Source of the DNA: Aphrocallistes beatrix
Lineage: Eukaryota; Porifera; Hexactinellida; Sceptrulophora; Aphrocallistidae
Direction of reading: 5' to 3'
DNA length: 64,000 bases
Assembly (NCBI GenBank): GCA_963281255.1
Contig: OY725491.1
Coordinates: 6,002,857 to 6,066,856 of the forward strand
Shown: positions 43,615 to 54,826 of the stretch, piece after piece
Layout of the letters: each line of letters begins with the position of its first letter
How positions within the stretch are numbered: the stretch's first letter is position 1
The notes under the pieces: model-generated
Told to the model about the DNA's origin: nothing
Seen by the model: only the letters and a program-made list of their open reading frames with translations
Databases searched by the model: none
Translations under genes and position numbers: made by a program

Positions 43615-45798
43615 TCACTTTAAGTCGGATAGGCACAGCTGCTCGCTGAAGCTGACTCGACGCTCCTTCGCACTCACACCTTCGACACTGCGCTGCCGTG
43701 ACGCCACAGCTCTATCCTCCTGCTCGGAGACTGAATCGCCTCGAAGTTCATTGAAATCCAGGTGAGAATAATCGAGAGTTTCTTCTAAAGCCGATAGAGA
43801 TGTGACGTAGGTAGGGTTGGGAGCCATCTGGACAACGCTACCCAGTGTTCTGAATAAAGTGGTATTGTCCTTCTCGGTCTCAGAGTCTGATGAAGTGGGG
43901 ATTTGGAGAGGATTAGATTCGGGTTCGGGTTCAGGTTCAGGTTCAGGTTCGGGCTCAGGTTCCGGTTCTGGTGGATTTGGAAGCGCCCTGTCTGACATAT
44001 CGACATATTCATACTCGGGTTGGTTGTTAGCAAATCTTCCGTGCATGTAGTGGTTAGTTTCTGAAAGCTGGTGCATTGGAGTTAAGGAAAAAGGAAGATT
44101 GAAATTGCTCAGTTTAGGTTTCGAACGTATAAAAAAGTAGAAATTAAAGCCTAGACTTAGTAGCAGGAAAATCACAACAACGAACACAGCGAGAGAATAT
44201 GCGATATGGCAGAACGTACACGCTTGAGTCTCACTATCTTTGGGAGAATTGTGTACAGGTTGAGCTGAAACTTTTATTTCGGCCAGAGCAATTTTACTCC
44301 AAATCTCCATATCATCAATAAAAAACTCCAGAAAAATAGAGTTGGTTTTTATAAATGGATGGAGTGATATCAGGTAAATATCTTCAGTAATGAGGGACAT
44401 GAATGGGGTTAAATATGCTCCGTTAACCATCGTCATGCAAGGAACTGCATAGGTCTCGCTCTCTATGTTACTGGTTCCAATAACTTCTATTTTTTCGACG
44501 AAATAAACATCATTTAGTATTATCAAGATCCTGATGCTTGAATTGTTAACATCTGATGCAGTAGAATAGTCCGTCCCATTCAGATCCCATATCACGAAAG
44601 AGTCGGGAGTGGCTGAGACGGCGTCTACAAATGAGAATAATAGAAAGTAAAAATAATGATCCAAATTTAGAATTTTTATACAAATTCTATTCATTTGAGT
44701 TGTCTTAATAAATATTAATATTTCTACAAAATACTGGGATTTCTTACACATGCATATACGTAGTACACACTGCCCTTGCACTGTATAGTATAGGAACTGC
44801 ACTAAAGATTCGAAATCTACCTATTTCATTGTCCGTCAATCTCCCCACTCCTCCAGTGCAAACGCCTCCAGAACATAGTCCACTGTATTTCTCGTCCCAC
44901 AGATACGGCTCCACAAACTGATATTCCAACACTTCGTTTCGACGTAGTTTAGGGATTTCTGTCGTTACGTTACAACCGTACAGCTCGTACTGGACACAGA
45001 ATGTGCCAGGATTCAACAGGACGTTGTCTACCACAACCGCTTTCTTCTCGATCTATTGGACAACTACATCACACACCTCGCAATTTAACATGACATGGCA
45101 GTAGCTATATTGATCAGGGATTTCCCTCTAATCAATATATGTACGTACTGTCATGCGATAATATACCAGCCAATATATTATTAATCCTCAAAAACCAAGG
45201 TGCATCGATCGATACATCTTCGAAATCAAGACGAATCGGCCGATAAGCCTTCGAAAATGCATTGGGAGAACTGCTAATTATAACTTACAATTATTGATTT
45301 CATTTTGGTTGCGTTAATGGCCACTCTGAGCTTATTTTTAGAGTCATTGTCGCTTCCGAAAGCTTGAGTGGGGAATAAAAGGCTTGGAATTATTAGGCCT
45401 CTCTCGGTTCCAGGAGGGTAATCCAGTGAAATATTGTTTTCTTGCAAGGTAGCATAAGTTACGTTAAAATAAGCAATGGGATCATAACGTAGAGAGGATG
45501 GACACAGGTCCATCCCAACTTCCGAATCATTAAATCTCTGCCTAATCCCAATCCCTGTGATGTAGTATTCCCTGTCAAGCGTTATTTCAACTCTATTTTT
45601 TGATCTCTTCGAAGTTTCAAGTAAGAATACTTTATTCGAATCAAACACTGGAAAGGAATAATCATCTCCTCCATTGATAGTGTGCGTTGTAGGATACTTC
45701 ATTGCATGATTTAATAAAATTCTTTCATTACATTTGGGGGGAGCATCTGAAGCGGCGATGAGTAGATTCAGTAGAAATGAAATGGTAAATAACAACAT
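43615..45798 (-). CDS. type I receptor with YxxM, NPxY and ITIM-like tail motifs
   Basis: Exons 45798-45289, 45052-44821 and 44624-43615 join in phase to give 583 residues. A signal peptide (LLFTISFLLNLLIAASDAPP) leads into an ectodomain of about 360 residues. Two parts of it have beta-rich segments such as VEITLDREYYITGIGIRQRF that recall F5/8C (discoidin) folds; cysteines and several N-glycosylation sites are present. A transmembrane helix spans about 388-413 (YSLAVFVVVIFLLLSLGFNF). The cytoplasmic tail holds YVDM (454-457, a PI3-kinase-type YxxM), a Pro-Glu dipeptide run, NPTY (517-520, PTB/endocytosis type) and LDYSHL (531-536, fits the ITIM consensus). No kinase domain. Ligand and family are not recognised. 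A role in tyrosine-kinase signalling is inferred from the motifs only. Confidence 0.75.
43915..43970 (-). repeat. coding hexanucleotide (Pro-Glu) repeat
   Basis: Hexamers of the CCTGAA type, with third-position changes, encode about eight Pro-Glu dipeptides in the receptor's cytoplasmic tail. The extended acidic polyproline-like run probably acts as a spacer between the YxxM and NPxY motifs. Confidence 0.8.
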
Positions 45799-47547
45799 TT
45801 AGTTTGCTTCTTTTAATGTATCTCATGCAATAAATACTTGATGCATATCCTGCTGATTAGTTGAAAATTGAACTGAAAGCAGTATCAGTATATTTCCATT
45901 ACACCTGTTAAGTCGTAATTCAAGCAATTTGATTGTTTTGCAATAAATTAACTCAAATTTGCATTTTGAAACTAGTCTGCTTCATAACTCTAGTACAGTT
46001 GATTTCCAGATGTCCCATCATAATGCAAACGCACATTCTTTCAGTTTCTCTTCATCACAAGAATTGGATATCTATAATTTGAACCATTTAGTGATAAATC
46101 TGCAATTATTATTTTCAGTGTGATATTCATTTTCTACAGTACTCTACTTCTGCTAGGAGAATGTGTGAAGGAAATAGAAGATAATCATTAGAACTAATTT
46201 AAGACAATAGATTATATCACTAACCACTAATTACGTCATTCAGTTAATATCCCACCTATCATCAGAAATTCTACTTCCTACGTTTTCAATGTGTACTAAA
46301 CACGAAACTGACATGCAGCCGCATTCAATATTGTTAAGAATACCAATTAACAGCTAACACCTCGTTACTACATCGTTACGTCGATTTACCTGTTATTACG
46401 CGTCATAATCTAATATCACAAAGAGATGGTAGCATAGTTTGAGCTTCGTATTGTCTCTATCAATGAACTTGATACTACTACCCATTACTAATGATATCAG
46501 TTGGATAATGTGTTGAGTAGTTAACTGACGGAAAATATCGATTTCGTAAGCTGTGTTTATGAATAGAAGACTAAGTCTAAATATTTATCTTGTCTGACGA
46601 GGATGGAATGTGGGGCAATTCAATACTATCGAGATAGCATTTGTCATCTTGGTGAATAGAGAAGATTGAAGATACGAAGTAGCTATCTGACACGATGATG
46701 ATAGTATTTTGATGAATGTGGAAAAGGAGAGTAAACGCAGAGAATTAATTAGTTCCGTAATCATCTCATTAAGATTATATTTGGACTAATTAAGTCAAAT
46801 CCATTTCATTTCGTTCTGTAACGTTGACACAACTAATATCGTGTTAGGTTCACGACAAGTTACGAGATTGCAGATCTTTCTGTTAATCAGACAAAAGAAA
46901 TTCATACAACTACGGTGATTCGAGCAAGTGAGAATGCTTGAATTATCCCAGAACAGTTTGCAAGAGATATTATAATTAGTTGAAACTATTCAAACTAATA
47001 AATTGAGAATTTCCATAGAAACATGTGTGGTAGATTGGAACGAAATTGTATCGAGTAGAGATTAACTAAATTTAGTTGGGAAGTAAATTCCCTTGTGCAA
47101 TAATTGTGGCTAATTATATCTCTTAACCGGTACTTGACTCCATTAAAGTAAAATAGGAATGCAAGACAATATTCACCGGTATAATACCACTTCCTCGCAA
47201 CACGAATGATATAATAAAACGTAGTAATCTTTCTACACAGTAACCACCATTGTAAACCGAGAGTCTACTAGAAACCGAATATTCTCCCTCCCATTGAAGC
47301 AACTAATTGCGAGGAGACAGTGTTTATAGTACACAAAGTTTGTGTATGTAACTACAAATTCAAGTGATATGTTATTACATAACGACGCATGTGTTCAATA
47401 CTATTCACATGCAGTATGCATTACTGCAACCTTAGAAGTGCGCTAGTTAGTATATATAGTGATGCAAGTTTAGACCCATCAAACTCAAACTGAAAGTAAC
47501 TTTACACATTTTCTATTTGGTAAATACTGAAATAATATTGTACAGTA
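45799..47547. other. long AT-rich upstream region between divergent genes
   Basis: About 1.7 kb between the receptor start (minus) and the nuclear-protein gene start (plus). No exon or repeat family recognised. It probably contains regulatory DNA of both genes; a TATA-like box sits at its right end. Confidence 0.4.
47451..47459 (+). promoter_or_regulatory. TATA-like box of the 47.5-kb gene
   Basis: TATATATAG lies about 90 bp upstream of the ATG at 47548. Consensus is good, but AT-rich surroundings reduce its weight. Confidence 0.4.
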
Positions 47548-49192
47548 ATGACAAACTCAAACTCGATTTCATCAATGCAAGTGAAGAATGAGTCACTACA
47601 CTACCTGGAGAGTATCTTCCCCAAATCTAAACTCTACCTCAACCCCATGGCCCAGCAATGCCAAGACGTAGCGAATGGAGGCGATATTCTCAACTTCCTA
47701 AAGTCCGCCACACTCAACTCAGTCAAGCAGGAGACGTGCGAAAAACCGTTCAAGCGTCGTAAGCGAATTGTCCACCCCAGCAAGCATATTATCCGCAACA
47801 TGAACGAGGAAGGTTTGGAATGTAGGGCCTACGCCAAAAGGAGAGTCGGACGCAGACCGAGACCAAATGTTGTCCCTGACGAGGTGATGAAAAGCGAGGA
47901 CTACTTCGATCCCCTCGTGGAGGCACTGTTCACCGATGCCAGCAAGGTAGAACGTCTTCCTGAAGAAGCTTTCAGAACGCCAGAGAAGGAAGGAACGAAA
48001 AGTTTCCTCAACCCACCTAGGCTACGAGGAAGACCGCCCAAGAGGAAGTAAGTTTTTAATTAGCACTCATTTCTAACTTAGTTCTATTTCATAAATTCTT
48101 TTAATACTCATTTAGCAACATTGATTAGATAGTTTCAGTTTACTAACGCATAGTTTACTAATTATAAATTTAATTTAATTAATTCGTATTAGAAAGGGAA
48201 ATTATTTATCGCACACGTTGATTGCGCAATAATCGCCTACGTTGATTAACTCGCACAGCGATTAATTAATCTTCAAATGCTCATTGTTCTATAAAATAAA
48301 CTAATTATAACCGCTATGTTGCAATCACATTACAACGTATCACTAATATCACTGTGTATTTATCTTACTACTCTATTTTCCTAGGCTAACTAATGAAGTA
48401 TCTATGCAGCACTACCTCACACAAGCTAACCTCAACTACAACAACAATAACAACAATAACAACAACAACAATTCACAATGCACACTGAACAATAGCCAGC
48501 AATGCTTCTCTGATCCAGCTTTTGCGAACATCCTGATGGACGAGCTGCCCTTCCTCTCCACCTCGATGGATGAGATATACACCAGCACTCTGCAGACCAC
48601 CTGCTTCACTCCGGCCATGCAGAACCTATCCCTGATAACGCCGAAGAGCCCTAAAAAGCTGCGTCCTTACTCTGAGGTAAGTATTTATTACTGGTACAAA
48701 TTTAAATTATTACACTACAGTGCAAATACTAGACATACTATTGATTATAATTCTTTACTATAGAGACCATGTCGAAGCAGTTGCAGCAGGAAGATTGACT
48801 TCACTGGAACTCCAGCATTCGAGCCTATCCAAATTCAAGACGACTTCTTAATCCCTCCTCCTTCCAAACGTATATGTACCGACAGCCCAGTGCCTCCCTT
48901 GCCTACAGTCAACGCTGTCTCGTACCCATACCCTGCCACCGACCTTATACCGTCCCCAGTAGACCCAGTTCCTTTGGACAGCCTCCCAACCTACTCACAC
49001 TCTGCCCCCTACAACTACTACACGGCTTCTCCTTCCACCGATGGCTCGTTCAATCAGTGGTCAGATGGCTACAACACCAGTTTCTCCACCTCCACAGTAG
49101 AGGCGCCTTATGACCAGGAGCTGGACCGGATGCTGGACCTCTTGGGACAGAGCCAAACTTTCTACTCCAACAACGGAATCCTTGTGGAGTAA
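47548..49192 (+). CDS. probable nuclear DNA-binding protein with AT-hook-like motifs
   Basis: Exons 47548-48047, 48385-48676 and 48764-49192 join in phase (2, then 0) to give 406 residues. Basic segments include PFKRRKRIVHPSKH, KRRVGRRPRPN and LRGRPPKRK; the last two match the AT-hook pattern of GRP or GRRP flanked by basic residues. The middle has a polyasparagine run, and the C-terminal half is rich in Ser/Pro/Tyr/Asp, like an activation domain. No zinc finger, homeodomain, bZIP or bHLH is seen. The gene stands alone with about 1.7 kb empty upstream and 4 kb downstream, an arrangement common for regulated transcription-factor genes. DNA binding is inferred from AT-hooks only. Confidence 0.72.
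48436..48474 (+). repeat. coding AAC-triplet (polyasparagine) tract
   Basis: About twelve AAC/AAT codons in a row in exon 2 of the nuclear-protein gene. Confidence 0.85.
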
Positions 49193-52100
49193 AAGTGAGT
49201 TATTTCCAATCGCTTTTTACACGCAACTACCATGTAATATAGCTACGTCGTTGCTGAAGATCTACGAAAGACGAAACGAAATGTAAATCAGATTTGTAAA
49301 GACGTGTATTTTTGTATATACACTTTGTGTAGCTAACTTGTATTGTGTAATCTTAATCCTTTCTAAATCACTTGTAGATATGTTTATATTGATTATTCGC
49401 TGTGTCTAATATCAAAATTAATGTACAATACTGTTAGTTTTGTATGTAGTGTAACATGCAATTAAACTACTATTATACAAATTCTGTCAATTTGCTAGAA
49501 GGGTCAAGGGCATAGGAAGGGAAATCCTACAAAACAATCAAGTTTAAATATCAAATATTAAACGTAAGTGAACACTAGGGGTAACCAAATTAGGTGGCAG
49601 TTGAAACGAAATAATTTAAAACAGGAATCCCTTGTACAGTGGAAACTTTGCCCTAACATCATCATTATAATAAGATATACAAACGCACTCCTTTGTATTT
49701 ACTAATTGAGAATAGTTAACTCAATTTAGAGAGTGTAGCATAATTAAATTAGAAGTGATGATTCGATTCCGTTTTGATGATGGAATAATCTTCCGCCAGA
49801 GACAAGAATAAACTTGTCTTTAGTACAGTAAGCTATCCAGTTTAAACAATATAATGAAGTGCTAACATTCCAATCCAGAAATCAAATTGTTGTGTAACGA
49901 CAGGATGTGGGTTGGGATATTAGTGCATAACAATCTTATATACGGTTGCTAGCGAATGCTTGTTTAATCTTGTCACTTACAAGAGTGATCTAATTGGTTT
50001 TGTTGTGAGATTGTGCAATACAACGTGATGCATAAATTAATGTAATGAATACATTGATGAGATCACGCGCGGGAAATTTCGCGATTGGAACTAAAAGATT
50101 CAACATGAAAGTATTAGAGTTTCTGTTTATAAAAATAAAATTAATGATTCCATTTTCATAAGAATTCGCTAGTTTTGAAATCTTGAAAAAACTCTCAACA
50201 TATAGGTGTCGAGAGCTTTTTCAAGATTTCTAAATAGATTCAAACCAGAGCTAAATCGAGAATTGCTGAGTAATGTGGTGTGTTACAAGGGCACCTGGTT
50301 ACACTGGTAGGACGTCTTGAAGTTAGAAGGTAACTGTATTAGGTTTCGCTAGAAAAACGTATTCGCTTACAACTCTTTCAATTTCAATTGAAACTATACT
50401 ACAGAAACCGCGATTTGAAGCCAGGTAATGTGAAAATAGAGATCAAATTTGAGGTGTTTATTATACTTCCAAGTTTAATGGATGCGAATTCTTAGCAGAG
50501 ACTCACTTCTTACTGTAAAAGAGAGGTTATCTTAACTAAAATACTCTATACTGTTATATACACACATTTTTAACACACAATAGCGTATCCAAGGTAGAGT
50601 GCTGTTTTGGATCATTCAATCAGAGTAGAGCATCACTGATTCCTCACCGCGATTCATGTCTAATTGCGAATCTGGAATCTGCGTAGTTCAATTTGATTGA
50701 ATGAAGCACTCGTCATTCATTCGTTAAGTGCGTACGAGATTGGTGATGATCTCGCTGCCACATTAAAGCAATCTTTGAAGAAATTTGCAATTAATTAGGT
50801 GTTGGATACTCCCGAATAGTTGTGCAAATTCCTTTGTCCTATACGTGGGGAAATTGGAGATATTAATATTTCGGAACTTTATTAGAATATCGTTATTTTC
50901 TTTGAATTCAAATCAATCACATTCTTCTAAGAAGAATTAGTTAAGACCACAGCTAACATCTTAATTGGTGATGATGCCAAAGTCATTGATTATCTCAAAA
51001 ATTTTAGTTATAACTGTGGAATCATCTAAAAGCGTACATTAGTAATAAATATTCTATAAAAGTTGCAGTATTTATTAAATAATATTTATCCATTTTGGGC
51101 CTGAAGATCTTCTTTAGCATGAGATCCAGGACTGCCATTCATATTTAGCTGCAGAAAGGCTGCTTTATAGATAAGAGATCCTGTGTGGTGAATTTAAAAT
51201 GTTTAAACTCAAAACATGTCTCTCCACAAACCACCACGACATGACAATTACAAAGTCTCATTGATCTTCTAATGGTAAAATGTAGGAGGATAATTTACTG
51301 GTCATCCTACATTCTAGCGATGAAGCTTTTTGTAGAGACCATTGCGGTGCCAAGAATATTGGAAGCATAGCAGGAGAACAAAACATTAAATTGTTTATAT
51401 TCAGAGAAAAACTTCTCGAATTAATTCAATAATGATAGTCAAAACTATTAATACAGGTAATGTCTAGGGTTCAGTCGGATTAATATGTTCACAGATCAAC
51501 GGCGCCGTCGACACGGCATCAAAATTAGAGCATACATTTTCAAGGGTCGACTAAACTAATTACTTTCACATTTAAAATAGCAGCGAGCAAGAATTCCGTG
51601 CTGTAAGAGTATAACGAGATGATACCTGTAATAATTCTCTGTGAAATGATACGAATTCTCGACTTAGGAGGTAATTCATGCAGCTTAATTTGCGAGATAT
51701 GCAATTGTACATGTTAACCGAGCTCAGAACAAGAACAGTAAGTTCGAGGTTTTAGGACATAATTTGATCAATAAATTCAGTCTAAATATACTTTTTGGGA
51801 ATGTAAGAATTTACACTGGAATTAACATGGCTTGCCATATTGTAACATGAACTGTTCAGTTTATTTTATCACTAATTAAGAAATCAATCTTATTTTCAGT
51901 TCCAGAAGTTTGGCTTGAGAGAGAGAGTTTGTGATATATTAAAATAGTTTAGCTCATGTCTTCTGTTTCAGGGTAGAAACAGAATTAGAGTAAAATATGC
52001 AAGTTGCTCTGTATAGCAACGGAATTAGAGTAAGATATGCAGTACTCTGCTTAGCAAAGGATGAAGTGTAAAATATGTAATACAATCTAACAGCATTCCA

Positions 52101-53549
52101 ATGTGACAACCTTAAGGAAATGGTTGTCATGATGTTATTCTAAGTTACATTCCTTCTATATGAAACTGCTCCTAAGGCTATGGGAATCAAAATCGCGAAA
52201 TATTACCATGCTTTTCCTTACCAACACAATACATATAATGGAATGTACTTCTGAACAGTAGTACAATTGAATTCATCAATCAACTATCTGAATTTAACAA
52301 TTCAATTCATTTCTACTGCTGCTTACGAAGAAAGGATAGAGAGACAGAAGCCAGATATTAATCAAATTATGAATTATCCCAATAATAGAATATTTCTAAG
52401 GAAAATAAAGCAAATCGAATTGCACAAGGTTGTAGGTATGCGTTAGATAAAAGCAAACAAAGTACGAACAATTAGTACAAATAAGGAAGAGATGAACCTT
52501 GTAGGTGGTTCGGAGAATTTGCTTTCACTGTCTCTGTACAACACTTTGTTCTTAACCAGCCAGAACGCTAAATAAAAATATTCAGGACATAATATTGATG
52601 TCATGATGTCATTCGAATACTGATTTATATTGCAAATACACGTAATCTAGAATGGTCTTATGACTGAATAAACTTAACACGTTAACCAACCTCATTACAG
52701 CATCAGCTTACTGGTATTTTAGTTCCAAAATGAACACTGATCCAAATTGCATTTCTTTGCTCAACTGCTCAGGAGAAGTAACAGTTCTGATTTTACATCA
52801 GTGCAGTCATTATTGGTCAGACAGTTCTGGTGAATTCGTCTACTATTATATAGGAGACATGCCCACCATGCCACAGGAGAATAAGTGGAGTAAGAACCAT
52901 TGTTTTGCAGTGATAGGAAATGTGCGTTTTATAAAGTCAAATCAGCTGACAGACCAACCACACCATAGTAGTACTTCAATTACATCAGGAAGAATTCCTT
53001 CGCCTTCTAAGGAACATTCCACATGTGTTCGCTACATGTTGATAATCTTTTTTGCAGCAATCATAACCATCCGATCCAAAAATGAGCTTTAGGACGAGTG
53101 TCAACAAATCACCTGCTGATTATCCTAATCAACCATCAAAGGGAAGATGATGTTATATCTCTCAACCATCGGAGCAAGAATGTGTCTGCTTGCAGTTGAT
53201 CGTAAGAGAGCACCAAGTAAGCGAAAATAAATCCTACTTCTAACCTTCAATAGAAGAATTTATAATTATAAAACGAAATACGCTAAAGCACTGAATCTAA
53301 AGAATTAAAGATTAATTAATTGATGCGCAAAGTATTGGAAAATGCAACTAACTGTTTCATGACGAAGGACTTACTTTTGAATTTACACATGTTGATTACC
53401 CCCAATAACTCAGAAATAAAGTTAATAATTGAAAAATGTGATCATACGAGGTCACTCATATAAAGCACATTTCTCAAAATACATCATCACACAAATCTAA
53501 TCTTATTCTAATAATAATAATAATATCATCACTAACACTCCATATACGG
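49193..53549. other. long intergenic region without clear genes
   Basis: About 4.3 kb of AT-rich DNA. It holds a compact hairpin at 50177-50230 and a shorter one near 51276-51310 (AATGTAGGA / TCCTACATT). An open frame of 120 codons at 52730-53092 starts with ATG but has no recognisable composition or domain, and I do not accept it as a gene. Confidence 0.45.
50177..50230. other. 20-bp stem hairpin with 14-nt loop
   Basis: GAAATCTTGAAAAAACTCTC pairs with GAGAGCTTTTTCAAGATTTC with one mismatch. The isolated, high-quality stem in a gene-free region could be a small-RNA precursor, a regulatory hairpin or a minimal MITE end pair. There are no terminal duplications I can see. Confidence 0.5.
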
Positions 53550-54002
53550 TCATTTCTCATCTTCACTGCTGAGGTAGAGAATGAAGAATATGAGACTACC
53601 AATCGCATAAGCGAGGAACATCACGAGATGGAACACGATCTTAACCCAGTGATCGATGTTGAGTTGTTTCAGGGTATTGTGGTTGAGGATGGTAGTCGAG
53701 TCGTAGAGCTCTCTGGTACTCCTGGGTACGCGTTTCACATAGTTGTAGAGAAGGTAGAGCACTAGGGGAAGATTCACGAGAAGAATTACCCATCTGAACA
53801 TGAATAAGCTGAGAAGGAACAACGCAGGGTGCACTGTGTACTCAATGACGAAGAGCTTGTTGAGAGTCCGAGCTGCGTCGATTGGGTTCTTAAAGTCATG
53901 CGACAAGTCATCTAGGATAATTAGACCCCAGCAAACAACTCCAATCAAGACCAAGTTAATCACGAGAAATATGAGGTAGAGTGTCAGGTCTAGTTCGTAC
54001 AT
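53550..54002 (-). CDS. CNIH: cornichon family cargo receptor
   Basis: An intronless 150-residue, multi-pass ER cargo receptor that loads selected membrane cargo into COPII vesicles (in vertebrates also an AMPA-receptor auxiliary subunit). Family landmarks: a first hydrophobic segment, the cytosolic LSHDFKNPIDAARTLNKL (matching the DxKNPIxxxxxLN motif), PEY-equivalent VIEYTVHPALFL, LVNLPLVLYLLYNY and RELYDSTTILNHNTL (matching LYDPTTIMN). These place it nearer CNIH1-3 than CNIH4. The C-terminus is short and acidic (SSEDEK). Confidence 0.92.
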   Translation of the reverse strand: MYELDLTLYLIFLVINLVLIGVVCWGLIILDDLSHDFKNPIDAARTLNKLFVIEYTVHPALFLLSLFMFRWVILLVNLPLVLYLLYNYVKRVPRSTRELYDSTTILNHNTLKQLNIDHWVKIVFHLVMFLAYAIGSLIFFILYLSSEDEK

Positions 54003-54826
54003 GTTGACACAATGAGAGATGGAGGACTTGTGGAGTTATATTGGAATATAATACCTCATTAGATTCCATTACGATTAGGTTAGTTTAGAAGTAATATAAT
54101 ATCAAGTATTACTCAATAAACTGAAGAAAGAATACTAACCAAACTCCCTGTTAATTAAAAGCCCCCATACACGTTGCAACAAAGTTGCATCAATCCAAGA
54201 GTTTGAGAGAGTCAAAGCATCGAAGACACTAATTATTTTCACTGCAGAAAAATTACGTTTTATTTGAACAAATAAAGATAACTCGAACAAATATTATGGT
54301 TTGAGTAATTAGATGTGGAAATGAGACAGACGCGATAGATGAGACTTGAAGTCTGAGCTAGCCTCACTGAAATGTGAAGTTTCAACAAATTTGCAAATCG
54401 TTGCAAATTCAATTAGCTACAGATGATTTCATTACGAGACAATTGGTGACGAATCAGACCAGACTATTAATTATAATCACCACTGTTTATACAACAGAAT
54501 AGGATCCCGAATTTGTGGAGTTTTACTCAGGCGGAGAATTTAAAATTATAGTAAATAAGTAATTTTATGTTTGCGTCATAGCTGTATATCATGCTTGCCA
54601 AGTAATATCTATAGCATATTTCAAAAGCAAGATGGCACCTTATTCTTCAATGGATCACTTTCTACTGAGGTTATTCCAGACAAATTTATATTCATTAACT
54701 GAACCACAAGTCAAGGTAGTAAGTTCCATATCCACGCTGGCTCTGTTGGTAGGTATATAAATTAGAGCAGAAATCAGCTCGAATAGCTAAACCTAAATAC
54801 AAATTCAATTGTACCAGAGCTTTATC
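54003..54826. other. divergent promoter region, cornichon and UNC13-like gene
   Basis: About 820 bp of AT-rich DNA between divergent genes. A TATATAAA at 54754-54761 lies about 66 bp upstream of the UNC13-like ATG and is a plausible TATA box. No other feature recognised. Confidence 0.45.

Noticed and set aside
52730-53092. 120-codon frame with ATG in the 49-53 kb gene-free region
   Set aside because: No recognisable domain, odd composition, no supporting splice sites or promoter. A short real gene cannot be excluded, but support is insufficient.
54809-54826. Six-codon N-terminal extension of the UNC13-like protein
   Set aside because: The first codon is TTG; the first ATG is at 54827.
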